A DNA stretch of 48,920 bases from RGIG995 sp045603745 (GCA_045603745.1 JAZUMQ010000053.1:1-48920); one strand, 5' to 3'. Counted from the first letter of the stretch, positions 6,818 to 15,539 are shown. Made by a program: numbers and translations. The notes: generated from the letters alone by a model not told the origin.

Positions 6818-7975
6818 TCAATTCTTATTTTCTTTGATGAGCAATTTTGCAATCCAGGTGCGCTTGACTTTCAACGCTCCTTTGGGGCAAAATTCCTGAC
6901 AGCAGAAACAACGGATACATTCTTTTCGGTTGATGACCGGTTTTTTATCCACCATTTCGATGGCTTTTGCCGGGCAGATCTTGAAACATTCTTTGCAACC
7001 GATACATTCGTCGGGCGTCAGTACCGGGCGAGACGCCAGCGCTTTATCCATAAAGGTGGAAGAAATTCTGCCGAAAAAGGTGTGAGAATCTTTGTTGAAC
7101 CGCAAACTGTGGGTGGTCTCCACCCGCTGATAATCGGCAACGATAAAAGGTTTCCAATCCCCCACAACGTCCAATTCTTCCGGAGTTTTTGGAATCCAAC
7201 CCCGTCGCACGGCGGCTTGCAGGGTAGGAACGTCTTCTGCTTTCAGCCCAATGAGTTCTGCTCCCACAAGATCCGCGGCGTGGGGAGAATCCGAGGCAAT
7301 GATGACACCGATTTTTCGGGGCGTTCCCGCCGTAGGTCCGTTGCCTTCCATTCCTACAACCCCGTCGGTGATGGAAAGAATCGGCTTAAAATATTCGTCC
7401 AGATCCAAGATCATATCGGCGAATCGGTCGGGGTCGGGATAGCGGTAATGGTATTCCGGCTTTGCCGTTCCGGGTACGACGCCGAACATATTTTTTGCAG
7501 CCCCGCTCATTGCCATCAGGCCGTGGGGCTTTAATTTACAAAAATCAATGATGGCATCAGCGTTATCTAACCAGGCGGTATAGGTAAAGGTTTTTGCCTC
7601 TTTTGCTTCGGGATATATCGCTTCTTTGATTTCAAAATTTCGATTCAGTTCCCCGCCGGCTTCTTCCACCGCCTTCATTCCGGTGACGGAATAGATGCGG
7701 TCAAGATATACTTTGGTATACAGTCCGCCGGGGCTGTCTCCCACGATGACCCGCGCTCCCTTTTCTTTCAGTAATTTTACTAAGGCACACAAAAGAACCG
7801 GGTGGGTGGTTGCCGCCGCTTCCGGCTTTAAAAAGGTCACAAGATTGGCTTTCACCGCAACGGTCATGCCGGGAGTGACCCAGTCCAATCCTCCCAGGGG
7901 TTGTAAGGCTTGTCGCAAGGCAGTTTCGGCTTGTTCCGGATCGTAATTATCACAGGGAACGACGGATACTTTCAT
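6818..7975 (-). CDS. DUF362 domain protein with C-terminal 2x[4Fe-4S] ferredoxin domain
   Basis: The 385-residue protein carries a DUF362 domain over most of its length (VAVKANLVTF, ARVIVGDSPGG, DFCKLKPHGL, ITDGVVGMEGNGP). Near its C-terminus is a two-cluster ferredoxin module with CIGCKECFKICP and CIRCFCCQEFCP. DUF362 proteins occur widely in anaerobes; they are thought to be redox or Fe-S related, but no reaction is established. The start at 7975 is fixed by AAAAGGAGAG; an earlier ATG at 8002 overlaps the -10 box. It is the first gene of a unit with mntP. Confidence 0.88.
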   Translation of the reverse strand: MKVSVVPCDNYDPEQAETALRQALQPLGGLDWVTPGMTVAVKANLVTFLKPEAAATTHPVLLCALVKLLKEKGARVIVGDSPGGLYTKVYLDRIYSVTGMKAVEEAGGELNRNFEIKEAIYPEAKEAKTFTYTAWLDNADAIIDFCKLKPHGLMAMSGAAKNMFGVVPGTAKPEYHYRYPDPDRFADMILDLDEYFKPILSITDGVVGMEGNGPTAGTPRKIGVIIASDSPHAADLVGAELIGLKAEDVPTLQAAVRRGWIPKTPEELDVVGDWKPFIVADYQRVETTHSLRFNKDSHTFFGRISSTFMDKALASRPVLTPDECIGCKECFKICPAKAIEMVDKKPVINRKECIRCFCCQEFCPKGALKVKRTWIAKLLIKENKN

Positions 7976-8003
7976 GAAATCTCTCCTTTTTATTCGTTTC
8001 ATT

Positions 8004-8032
8004 ATTATAGCATAAATTTTCCCTTTTGTCTA
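8004..8032 (-). promoter_or_regulatory. Promoter of the DUF362-mntP unit
   Basis: TAGACA (8027-8032), 17-bp spacer, TATAAT (8004-8009) on the minus strand. Confidence 0.7.
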
Positions 8033-8157
8033 CCGCAAAAATCTCATTCTATCGCAAAAATGAATAATTTTAATGCATAAACCCCCAAAACCCGCGGATT
8101 TTTTCAAAAAAACCTGAATATGAAGAAAAAAGACACAATTTTTTTTCATTTTCCCCC

Positions 8158-8186
8158 TTGACAACGGCGGTGTGATGTGCTATAAT
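8158..8186 (+). promoter_or_regulatory. Promoter of T-box leader 1
   Basis: TTGACA (8158-8163), 17-bp spacer, TATAAT (8181-8186). Transcription should start near 8193, just before T-box stem I. The A/T-rich stretch at 8033-8157 between this and the divergent promoter shows no gene. Confidence 0.9.
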
Positions 8187-8192
8187 ACCCCC

Positions 8193-8466
8193 ATAAAAGC
8201 TGTGACGAGGACGGTTTGGAGTCCCTTGCTTTGAGAGAGCCGGCGGTTGGTGCGAGCCGGAAGCAAGCCTCCTCATAACCCATCACCTCCGAGCCGGAAG
8301 TCCGAACGCCGTCGGTCAGTAGGCGCTTCCCGTGATTGCTGCGTTAATGCATAGGGATTGTTGGATCCCAAGAGTGGCGGAGAGAATACTTTCCGCAATT
8401 TGAGTGGTACCGCGAGTGTATATTCACCCGTCTCAAAGACTTTCTTTGGGACGGGTTTGTTTTTTT
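8193..8466 (+). promoter_or_regulatory. T-box leader 1, specifier AUC (isoleucine)
   Basis: All main T-box parts are visible. Stem I has an AGAGA bulge and a GGTTGGTGCGA distal loop. A specifier loop follows on the 3' side of stem I, then the conserved TGAGTGGTACCGCG T-box (8401-8414), then a terminator whose CTCAAAG arm can instead pair with TTTGAG of the T-box (antiterminator). I read the specifier as ATC (8282-8284) followed by A and CCTC, the latter pairing with GAGG on the 5' side. This is the position of GGC-A in the glycine glyQS leader. The leader aligns base for base with leader 2 here. Uncharged tRNA-Ile should turn on the downstream gene. Confidence 0.9.
8426..8466 (+). terminator. 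Conditional terminator of T-box leader 1
   Basis: ACCCGTCTCAAAG (8426-8438) pairs with CTTTGGGACGGGT (8444-8456), followed by TTGTTTTTTT. It is the off state of the T-box switch. Confidence 0.9.
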
Positions 8467-8542
8467 ACCGGTGAGCCGCAGATCCGATCCCGTCCAACAA
8501 AAGGACGCGCTCACCTAAATTTTCCGTCAGGAGGTAAAAAAC

Positions 8543-10810
8543 ATGGCAACAACAGTAGAAACCGAAAAACTTCTTCAGGTCGCAGCGCGCATTCGGGAAA
8601 TGCGGGAAATTTCCGGCATGTCCGTGGAAGAAATGGCGATGCAGACCGAAGTTTCCACCGAGGAATATCTTCGGTATGAAAAGGGCGAGACCGATTTCCC
8701 TTTCTCCTTTATTCACAAATGTTCGCTGGTTTTCAATATCGGCATTTCCGATCTTTTGGAAGGAAAATCTGCCAACCTTTCGTCCTATACCGTCACCCGG
8801 AAAGGGCAGGGACAGGAAACAGCAAAGGAAGACGGAATTACCATTCAGAACCTTGCTCCTATGTTTCGGAAAAAGATCGCCGAACCCTATTGGGTAAGAT
8901 ATGAATACGATCCCTCTCAGCAGAACAAACCCATTCACCTTGCCACCCACTCCGGTCAGGAATTTGACTTGATCGTCAGCGGAAAACTAAAGGTTCAGAT
9001 CGGCAACCACACGGAGATTCTGGGAGAAGGGGACAGTATCTATTATAATTCTTCCACCCCCCACGGTATGATCGCCGTAGACGGTGAAGATTGCGTCTTC
9101 TGTGCCGTAGTTCTTCCGGGGGAAGATACCAAGGAAGAGACCGTCCGCGCCAGTATCGTTACCGCAAAATCTTCCGAACCCTTGGTTTGCGAAAAATTTG
9201 TGGAGACCGAAGAAAACGAACAGGGTGCGTTGCAGAATATCCGCTTCAAAAATACCGACACGTTCAACTTCGGCTTTGACGTGGTGGACGAGATTGCGGA
9301 ACGGTATCCGGACAAATTGGCAATGCTTCATCTGGACGTCAATCGGACGGAACGGCGCTTCACGTTTAAGGATATTAAGCAATATTCCAACCAATGTGCA
9401 AACTACTTTACCTCGCTTGGCATCAAGAGAGGGGATAGGGTCATGTTGGTGTTGAAACGGCATTACCAATTCTGGTTCGCCATGGTTGCGCTCCATAAGA
9501 TGGGGGCGGTTGCCATTCCCGCCACCAATCAGTTGAAAGAACATGATTTTGAATATCGCTACAACGCCGCCGGGGTTTCCGCCATCGTTTGTACCGCCGA
9601 CGGAGACGTTGCCGATATTGCTGCTGCCGCTGCGGAAAAATGTCCTCAAGTAACCACCAAAATTTTAGTGGGCGGTTCCAAAGAGGGGTGGCATAATTTC
9701 GATGAAGAATTCAAACTGTTCTCCCGGAAATTCCTTCGTCCCGAAGATGCTTCCGCCGGAGATGAAACGGCGTTGATGTTCTTCACGTCCGGCACTACCG
9801 GAAATCCCAAAATGGCGGCACATAAACATACTTACGCTCTGGGGCATTACGTCACTGCAAAATATTGGCATTGCTGCGAACGGGACGGATTGCATCTGAC
9901 CATTTCCGACACCGGCTGGGGCAAGAGCCTTTGGGGAAAACTGTACGGCCAATGGCTCTGTGAAGGGGCGGTTTTCGTTTACGATTTCGACCGCTTTGAT
10001 GAAAAAGACATTTTGCCCATGTTCGCAAAATACAACATTACCACCTTCTGTGCACCTCCCACCATGTTGCGCATGCTCATTCGGGAAGATCTGTCGAAAT
10101 ACGATCTTTCTTCCATTCACCACATGACCACTGCCGGCGAGGCATTGAATCCGGAAGTGTTTAAGAAATTCAAAGAAGCCACCGGCCTTGAAATTATGGA
10201 AGGATTTGGGCAAACCGAAACCACCCTTGCCATTGCAAATCTCGTGGGTACGGTTCCCAAGATCGGTTCTATGGGAAAAGCTTCTCCCCAATTCGATCTG
10301 GACGTTGTGGACGCCGATGGCAACAGCGTTGCCACTGGGGAAGTGGGCGAGATCGTTATTCATACCGACAAGTCCGTTCCATGCGGTCTGTTCCGGGAAT
10401 ATTACCTGGACGATGAAAAGACCCACGACGCATGGCACGACGATATGTATCATACCGGAGATACTGCATGGCGAGATGAAGACGGTTATTTCTGGTATGT
10501 GGGCAGAGTGGACGACGTCATCAAATCTTCCGGCTACCGCATCGGGCCCTTCGAGATCGAAAGCGTGATCATGGAACTGCCTTACGTTCTGGAATGTGGC
10601 GTTTCCGCCGCTCCCGACGAAGTCCGGGGACAGGTGGTCAAAGCTTCCATCGTTTTGACGAGAGGTACCGAGCCTACGGAGGAACTGAAAAAAGAAATTC
10701 AGAACTACGTCAAACAGCATACGGCACCTTATAAATATCCCAGAATCGTTGTTTTCCGTGATTCATTGCCCAAGACCATCAGCGGCAAGATTCAGAGAAA
10801 CAAACTGTAA
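8543..10810 (+). CDS. HTH-cupin-acyl-CoA synthetase fusion, copy 1 (isoleucine T-box)
   Basis: The 755-residue protein joins three modules. Residues about 12-68 form an XRE-type helix-turn-helix (SGMSVEEMAMQTEVSTEEYL). Residues about 133-195 form a cupin (HSGQEFDLIVSGKLKVQIG, GDSIYYNSSTPHG). Residues about 245-755 form an AMP-forming acyl-CoA synthetase with the P-loop FFTSGTTGNPK, GFGQTET, YHTGDTAWRDEDG and the C-terminal catalytic Lys in SGKIQRNKL. The ligase half resembles ACSM-type short/medium-chain acyl-CoA synthetases. XRE-cupin proteins are normally stand-alone regulators, so the fusion is unusual. Context (Ile T-box, VOR, IlvE) suggests 2-methylbutyrate as substrate; this is inferred. 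RBS AGGAGGT fixes the start. Confidence 0.9.
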   Translation: MATTVETEKLLQVAARIREMREISGMSVEEMAMQTEVSTEEYLRYEKGETDFPFSFIHKCSLVFNIGISDLLEGKSANLSSYTVTRKGQGQETAKEDGITIQNLAPMFRKKIAEPYWVRYEYDPSQQNKPIHLATHSGQEFDLIVSGKLKVQIGNHTEILGEGDSIYYNSSTPHGMIAVDGEDCVFCAVVLPGEDTKEETVRASIVTAKSSEPLVCEKFVETEENEQGALQNIRFKNTDTFNFGFDVVDEIAERYPDKLAMLHLDVNRTERRFTFKDIKQYSNQCANYFTSLGIKRGDRVMLVLKRHYQFWFAMVALHKMGAVAIPATNQLKEHDFEYRYNAAGVSAIVCTADGDVADIAAAAAEKCPQVTTKILVGGSKEGWHNFDEEFKLFSRKFLRPEDASAGDETALMFFTSGTTGNPKMAAHKHTYALGHYVTAKYWHCCERDGLHLTISDTGWGKSLWGKLYGQWLCEGAVFVYDFDRFDEKDILPMFAKYNITTFCAPPTMLRMLIREDLSKYDLSSIHHMTTAGEALNPEVFKKFKEATGLEIMEGFGQTETTLAIANLVGTVPKIGSMGKASPQFDLDVVDADGNSVATGEVGEIVIHTDKSVPCGLFREYYLDDEKTHDAWHDDMYHTGDTAWRDEDGYFWYVGRVDDVIKSSGYRIGPFEIESVIMELPYVLECGVSAAPDEVRGQVVKASIVLTRGTEPTEELKKEIQNYVKQHTAPYKYPRIVVFRDSLPKTISGKIQRNKL

Positions 10811-10889
10811 AAAAATGCAAAATTTCTTATCGTAACTCCTGAGAGATGGAAAAAAGTCGGATTTTTTGCAAAAAATTGCGAAAAAGGAC

Positions 10890-10918
10890 TTGACAAAGCA
10901 CCAAAGTTGTGATAAAAT
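10890..10918 (+). promoter_or_regulatory. Promoter of T-box leader 2
   Basis: TTGACA (10890-10895), 17-bp spacer, TAAAAT (10913-10918). Start expected near 10925. Confidence 0.8.
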
Positions 10919-10924
10919 AGTACT

Positions 10925-11219
10925 ATTCTTTTTAATAGGTAAAGGCTTTGACGAAGAGGATACGGAATCGGTTTCCGCAGAGAGACGTGGCGGTTGGTGT
11001 GAGCCATCGGAAATTTTCCGTATTTGTCACTTCCGAGCCGGGAGAAAGAACACCTCTTGAAGGTCGGTAGAATCTCCCCGTGATTGCTGCGTAAAGGCAT
11101 AGGGGTTGTTGGACCCCAAGAGCGGCGGTTTTTCCGCAATTTGAGTGGTACCGCGGGTGTATTGAAATTCCACAAGCACTCGTCTCAAAGTTTATCAGCT
11201 TTGGGACGGGTGTGTTTTT
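10925..11219 (+). promoter_or_regulatory. T-box leader 2, specifier GUC (valine)
   Basis: The architecture is the same as leader 1: AGAGA bulge, GGTTGGTGTGA distal loop, T-box TTGAGTGGTACCGCGG (11141-11156) and a competing terminator. The specifier position reads GTC (11026-11028), followed by A and CTTC, which pairs with GAAG on the 5' side. The segments CCC-ATC-ACCTCCGAG of leader 1 and TTT-GTC-ACTTCCGAG of leader 2 align, so the codon differs by its first base. A ~50-base block after stem I (CCCGTGATTGCTGCG to GGCGG) is nearly identical in both, showing duplication. Uncharged tRNA-Val should induce the long downstream operon. Confidence 0.88.
11178..11219 (+). terminator. Conditional terminator of T-box leader 2
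   Basis: ACTCGTCTCAAAG (11178-11190) pairs with CTTTGGGACGGGT (11199-11211, with G-T pairs), followed by a T-rich tail. The CTCAAAG arm competes for TTTGAG of the T-box. Confidence 0.88.
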
Positions 11220-11246
11220 ATTTCCGTCCCGGATAGGAGAAACTTT

Positions 11247-13535
11247 ATGGAACAAATGACCGGACTTGATTTCAAGATCCAGGAAATGGCGAGTCGGATT
11301 CGCGAATTGCGTCAGCTGGAAGGGCTGTCCACTGCGGAAATGGCGGCGCAGACCGGTGTGACCGAAGAAGAATATCTGCAATGTGAAGCAGGGAAGAGCG
11401 ATCTGAACTTCGCCTTCATCTATCGGTGCGCCATGATCCTGAAAGTCAACGTCACCGAAATCATCGAGGGGCAGAGCCCGAAACTGAAATCCTATACCGT
11501 TACCCGTCGGGGACAGGGACAGGAAGTTTCCAAGGCCCACGGCATGACCTATTATAACCTTGCTTATGCCTTTCGGGATCGAATCGCAGAACCGTTGTAC
11601 GTTCGCAGTATTTACGATCCTGCCGCGTTACAAAAAGATATTGAACTAACGACCCACGCCGGACAGGAATGTGACCTGATCATCGAAGGAAATCTGATGG
11701 TTCAAGTAGGCGAGCACAAAGAAGTGTTAGGCCCCGGAGATAGCATCTATTTCGACTCCGATACTCCCCACGGTATGATTGCCGTCAACGGTCAGGACTG
11801 TATTTTCTACGCCATCGTCCTCAATCCCACCGGAGAACCGATTCCGGAACTGACCGAAGTAAAATCGGTTTCGGAAAAACGGGTTACGACTGCCGATACC
11901 AAAGACCGGATCTATCGGAATTTTATCGACGTTGTGGAAAACGAAAACGGTACCCCCACTTCCATCGAATTCAAAAATACGGAAAAATTCAACTTTGCCT
12001 TTGATCTTGTGGACGCTTTGGCAGATCGGGAACCGGAAAAATTGGCAATGCTCCATATTTCCAGAGATAAAACCGTCCGCCGGCTGACTTTCAGAGACGT
12101 TAAAAAAGCTTCTAACCAATGTGCCAACTATTTAAAATCCCTCGGGATCAAAAAAGGCGACCGGGTCATGTTGGTTCTCAAACGGCACTATCAGTTCTGG
12201 TTTGCCATGATGGGATTAAATAAACTGGGCGCCATCGCCATTCCCGCCACCAATCAGTTGCAGGAACACGATTTTGAATATCGGTTCCAATGTGCCGGCG
12301 TTTCCGCCATTATTTGTACCGCTGACGGCGATACCTCCCATCAGGTGGACGTTGCCTCGGAAAAATGCCCGGATCTGAAGCATAAGATCCTGGTCAACGG
12401 CACCCGGGAAGGATGGCGGAGTTTCGACGAAGAATATCCCTTGTATTCCACCCATTTCAATCGCACCGACGATTCTCCCTGCGGAGACGATTTGATGCTG
12501 ATGTTCTTTACGTCCGGAACTTCCGGTTATCCCAAATTGGCGGCACACAATTACAAATACCCCTTGGGGCATTTCCATACCGCCAAATATTGGCACAACG
12601 TGGACCCCGACGGCTTGCATTTCACCATTTCCGACACCGGTTGGGCGAAATCCATGTGGGGCAAACTTTACGGACAATGGCTCTGTGAGGCGGCGATCTT
12701 CGTTTACGACTTTGACCGTTTCGACGCCGCTGATATTCTGCCCATGTTTGCGGAACATCAGATCACCACGTTCTGCGCTCCTCCCACCATGCTGCGCATG
12801 ATGATTAAGCAGGATATTTCCAAATATGATTTTTCTTCGGTCAAGCACATGACCACCGCCGGCGAGGCATTGAACCCCGAGGTTTATCGTCAATTTGAAA
12901 AAGCCACCGGTTTGCAGATCATCGAAGGCTTCGGTCAGACCGAAAGTACGATGATGATCGGAAATATGGTAGGCGCTCCCCACAAGATCGGGTCTATGGG
13001 TAAAAAAGTTCCGATCTACGACGTGGAATTGCACGATGCCGACGGCAACGAAGTTCCCGTTGGGGAAACCGGAGAGATCGTGGTCAACCTCAAGAACGGA
13101 CTTCCTTGCGGCCTTGCCGTTGGTTATTACGGCGATGAAGAAAAGACCGCTGAAAACTGGCACGACGGTTATTATCATACCGGCGACGTTGCCTGGAAGG
13201 ACGAAGACGGCTTCTTCTGGTACGTAGGCAGAGCCGACGACGTGATCAAATCTTCCGGTTACCGCATCGGACCCTTTGAGATTGAAAGCGTCATCATGGA
13301 ATTGCCTTACGTTTTGGAATGTGGCGTTTCCGCCGAACCTGACGAAGTTCGAGGTCAAGTGGTCAAAGCCTCCATCGTTTTGGTGAACGGCACCGAACCT
13401 ACCGAAGAACTGAAAAAGGAAATTCAGACCTACGTCAAACAAAAAACCGCACCTTACAAATACCCCCGCATTGTGGTCTTCCGTGATTCCTTGCCCAAAT
13501 CAGTCAGTGGAAAGATCCAGCGGAATAAACTGTAA
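11247..13535 (+). CDS. HTH-cupin-acyl-CoA synthetase fusion, copy 2 (valine T-box)
   Basis: A 762-residue paralogue of the preceding gene with the same three modules: XRE HTH (about residues 16-72), cupin (HAGQECDLIIEGNLMVQVG, GDSIYFDSDTPHG) and AMP-forming ligase with FFTSGTSGYPK, GFGQTES, YHTGDVAWKDEDG and SGKIQRNKL. The last ~120 residues are almost identical between copies, while the HTH and the cupin-ligase linker differ more. That is what divergent sensing with shared chemistry would give. It is the first gene after the Val T-box and leads into ATPase-vorDBAC-ilvE, so isobutyrate is the inferred substrate. Start fixed by ATAGGAGAA. Confidence 0.9.
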   Translation: MEQMTGLDFKIQEMASRIRELRQLEGLSTAEMAAQTGVTEEEYLQCEAGKSDLNFAFIYRCAMILKVNVTEIIEGQSPKLKSYTVTRRGQGQEVSKAHGMTYYNLAYAFRDRIAEPLYVRSIYDPAALQKDIELTTHAGQECDLIIEGNLMVQVGEHKEVLGPGDSIYFDSDTPHGMIAVNGQDCIFYAIVLNPTGEPIPELTEVKSVSEKRVTTADTKDRIYRNFIDVVENENGTPTSIEFKNTEKFNFAFDLVDALADREPEKLAMLHISRDKTVRRLTFRDVKKASNQCANYLKSLGIKKGDRVMLVLKRHYQFWFAMMGLNKLGAIAIPATNQLQEHDFEYRFQCAGVSAIICTADGDTSHQVDVASEKCPDLKHKILVNGTREGWRSFDEEYPLYSTHFNRTDDSPCGDDLMLMFFTSGTSGYPKLAAHNYKYPLGHFHTAKYWHNVDPDGLHFTISDTGWAKSMWGKLYGQWLCEAAIFVYDFDRFDAADILPMFAEHQITTFCAPPTMLRMMIKQDISKYDFSSVKHMTTAGEALNPEVYRQFEKATGLQIIEGFGQTESTMMIGNMVGAPHKIGSMGKKVPIYDVELHDADGNEVPVGETGEIVVNLKNGLPCGLAVGYYGDEEKTAENWHDGYYHTGDVAWKDEDGFFWYVGRADDVIKSSGYRIGPFEIESVIMELPYVLECGVSAEPDEVRGQVVKASIVLVNGTEPTEELKKEIQTYVKQKTAPYKYPRIVVFRDSLPKSVSGKIQRNKL

Positions 13536-13540
13536 TACTT

Positions 13541-14203
13541 ATGAGAGATTTTAAGCGCATTACCTTGCTTTGCGGACATTACGGAAGGGGGAAGACCAAC
13601 GTGGCGGTCAATCTTGCCGTTGCTCTTCGACAACGGTACGATCGGCTCGCCGTGGCGGATCTGGACATCGTCAACCCCTACTTTCGCTCCAAGGACAGCC
13701 GAGGACAGTTTGAAGATCTGGGCATTCGCCTGATCTGTTCCGAATACGCCAATACCAACGTGGATATTCCGGCACTTCCTCAGGATATGTACGCCGTCAC
13801 CGATGATAAAGACCTTCGGGTCATCATCGACGTGGGAGGCGACGACCGAGGAGCGTTGGCATTGGGGCGGATCTCCCAACGTATCTTGGAAGAGAACGAT
13901 TACGAAATGCTCGCCGTGGTCAATTCCTCTCGCCCGCTAACCCATACCCCCGAAGATACGGTAGAGGTGTTGCGGGAGATTGAAGAAGCCGGCGGGATCA
14001 AGTTTACCGGAATCGTGAACAATACCAATTTGGGGCGGGAGACCGACGCGGAAGTGGTTTTGAATTCGGTTTCTTATGCCGAATCGGTTTCAAAATTGAT
14101 GCAAATTCCAGTGGTCTTGACGACCGTTCCCGTAGAATTATTCCCACAATTGCAAGAAAAAATAGAGAATTTGTTCCCCTTGGAACTTCAGAAAAAACTG
14201 TGA
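13541..14203 (+). CDS. P-loop ATPase (MinD/ParA-like, SIMIBI class) in the VOR operon
   Basis: The 220-residue protein begins with a Walker A loop CGHYGRGKTNVAVNLAVAL (GxxxxGKT type), then DLDIVNPYFRSKD like the switch region of MinD/ArsA proteins, and VIIDVGGDDRG as Walker B. It lacks the deviant second Lys of true ParA. It starts 6 bp after the synthetase stop and is clearly co-transcribed. Relatives in this fold insert metal centres, move cargo or form carbon-monoxide-dehydrogenase-type maturation factors. A role in maturing the Fe-S/TPP VOR complex is possible but unproven. I know of no named family for it. Confidence 0.75.
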   Translation: MRDFKRITLLCGHYGRGKTNVAVNLAVALRQRYDRLAVADLDIVNPYFRSKDSRGQFEDLGIRLICSEYANTNVDIPALPQDMYAVTDDKDLRVIIDVGGDDRGALALGRISQRILEENDYEMLAVVNSSRPLTHTPEDTVEVLREIEEAGGIKFTGIVNNTNLGRETDAEVVLNSVSYAESVSKLMQIPVVLTTVPVELFPQLQEKIENLFPLELQKKL

Positions 14204-14225
14204 TGTCGGGGTTTGATTCCCGACA
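14204..14225 (+). other. Intra-operon hairpin before vorD
   Basis: TGTCGGG (14204-14210) and CCCGACA (14219-14225) form a 7-bp GC-rich stem directly after the ATPase stop codon. There is no T run, so it is more likely a processing or stability element that sets vor expression apart from the upstream genes. Confidence 0.55.
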
Positions 14226-14249
14226 CCCCATTTGAACGGAGATGTACTT

Positions 14250-14456
14250 ATGGCAAAATTAACCTTTAAGACCGACTCCTGCAAAGGTTGTGGATTGTGC
14301 GTAGACGCCTGCCCGAAAAAACTGTTGCAGTTAGCTCCGGACCAGATCAACAAAAAAGGACACCATCCCGCGGTATTGACCGATGAAGCCGCTTGCGTTG
14401 GGTGCGCTTTTTGTGCTACAATGTGTCCCGATTGCGTTATTAAAGTGGAAAGGTGA
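14250..14456 (+). CDS. vorD: 2-oxoacid:ferredoxin oxidoreductase delta subunit (2x[4Fe-4S] ferredoxin)
   Basis: The 68-residue electron-transfer subunit has two complete cluster motifs, CKGCGLCVDACP and CVGCAFCATMCP, and passes electrons between ferredoxin and the TPP subunit. The start at 14250 follows GGAGATG; an in-frame ATG at 14232 lies upstream of that site. The order vorD-vorB-vorA-vorC is that of four-subunit branched-chain 2-oxoacid (or 2-oxoglutarate) oxidoreductases. The next gene starts within 10 bases. Confidence 0.88.
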   Translation: MAKLTFKTDSCKGCGLCVDACPKKLLQLAPDQINKKGHHPAVLTDEAACVGCAFCATMCPDCVIKVER

Positions 14457-14465
14457 GTGAATACC

Positions 14466-15539
14466 GTGTCGGATAAAGTTTTGATGAAAGGCAACGAAGC
14501 CATTGCGGAGGCCGCCATTATCGCCGGTTGCCGCCACTATTTCGGATACCCCATCACTCCCCAGACGGAAGTCGCCGCCTATATGGCAAAGCGTATGCCG
14601 AAAATCGGAGGGTGCTTTTTGCAGGCGGAAAGTGAAATTGCCGCCATCAACATGGTCTACGGCGTTGCTTCCACCGGGAAGCGGGTCATGACCTCTTCTT
14701 CCAGCCCGGGAATTTCTCTGAAGGGCGAAGGACTTTCTTACCTTGCCGGTGCGGATCTTCCCGCATTGGTGGTCAACGTTCAGCGGGGCGGCCCCGGATT
14801 GGGCGGAATTCAACCCAGCCAGTCGGACTATTTCCAAGCTACCCGTGCCGGTGGCCACGGCGATTTCAAGATGATCGTTCTTGCCCCCGCCTCGGTACAG
14901 GAAATGGCAGAGTTGACCGTAAAAGGATTTGAACTTGCAGATAAATATCGCATGACGACCATGCTTTTGGCTGACGGTACCATGGGACAAATGATGGAGC
15001 CGGTTGCCCTCAACGATCTGAAGGTCAACGATCCCATCGAAAAGCCCTGGGCGACCACCGGAACGAAGATGGCGCGGGAACACAATATCGTAAACTCTCT
15101 GTTCCTCGATCCCGCCGCCTTGGAACAAACCAACTTTGAACGGTTTGATCGCTACAAGACCATCGAAGAAAACGAGGTCATGTACGAAGAATATTTGATG
15201 GACGACGCGGAAATCGCCATCGCCGCTTTCGGCATTGCTGCCCGTGTTTCCAAAAACGCCATCGACGAAGCTCGGAAACAGGGGATCAAGGTGGGTATGA
15301 TCCGTCCCATTACTCTGTGGCCTTTCCCGGTAGCTCCCTTCCGGAAAGCCGCAGATCAGGTCAAGGCGATGATTTCCGTGGAATTGTCCATGGGGCAAAT
15401 GATCGAAGACGTTCGTCTTGCTACCGAATGTAAAGTCCCCGTAACCCTGTGCAATCGGGTAGGAGGAATGATCCCCTCTCCCGAACAAGTGTTGGAATCC
15501 ATTTGTAATACCGCTGCCAAGATCGGAGGTGCCAACTAA
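14466..15539 (+). CDS. vorB: 3-methyl-2-oxobutanoate:ferredoxin oxidoreductase alpha subunit VorB
   Basis: The 357-residue alpha subunit starts with the typical VorB opening VSDKVLMKGNEAIAEAAI and continues with the pyrimidine-binding domain (YPITPQTEVAAYMAKR, ASTGKRVMTSSSSPG) and a C-terminal transketolase-like domain (MIRPITLWPFPVAPF). The complex links 2-oxoisovalerate and other branched 2-oxoacids to acyl-CoA, CO2 and reduced ferredoxin and can run in either direction. I take the GTG at 14466, spaced from AAAGGTG; a GTG at 14457 and an ATG at 14484 are also in frame. It overlaps the next gene by one base (TAATG). A KorA assignment is the main alternative; ilvE and the Val T-box favour VOR. 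Confidence 0.88.
   Translation: MSDKVLMKGNEAIAEAAIIAGCRHYFGYPITPQTEVAAYMAKRMPKIGGCFLQAESEIAAINMVYGVASTGKRVMTSSSSPGISLKGEGLSYLAGADLPALVVNVQRGGPGLGGIQPSQSDYFQATRAGGHGDFKMIVLAPASVQEMAELTVKGFELADKYRMTTMLLADGTMGQMMEPVALNDLKVNDPIEKPWATTGTKMAREHNIVNSLFLDPAALEQTNFERFDRYKTIEENEVMYEEYLMDDAEIAIAAFGIAARVSKNAIDEARKQGIKVGMIRPITLWPFPVAPFRKAADQVKAMISVELSMGQMIEDVRLATECKVPVTLCNRVGGMIPSPEQVLESICNTAAKIGGAN

Noticed and set aside
11018..11030. Phe (TTT), Ile (ATT) or Leu (TTG) as the specifier of leader 2
   Set aside because: These triplets are shifted from the position fixed by alignment with leader 1 and by the following A plus lower-stem pairing CTTC/GAAG.
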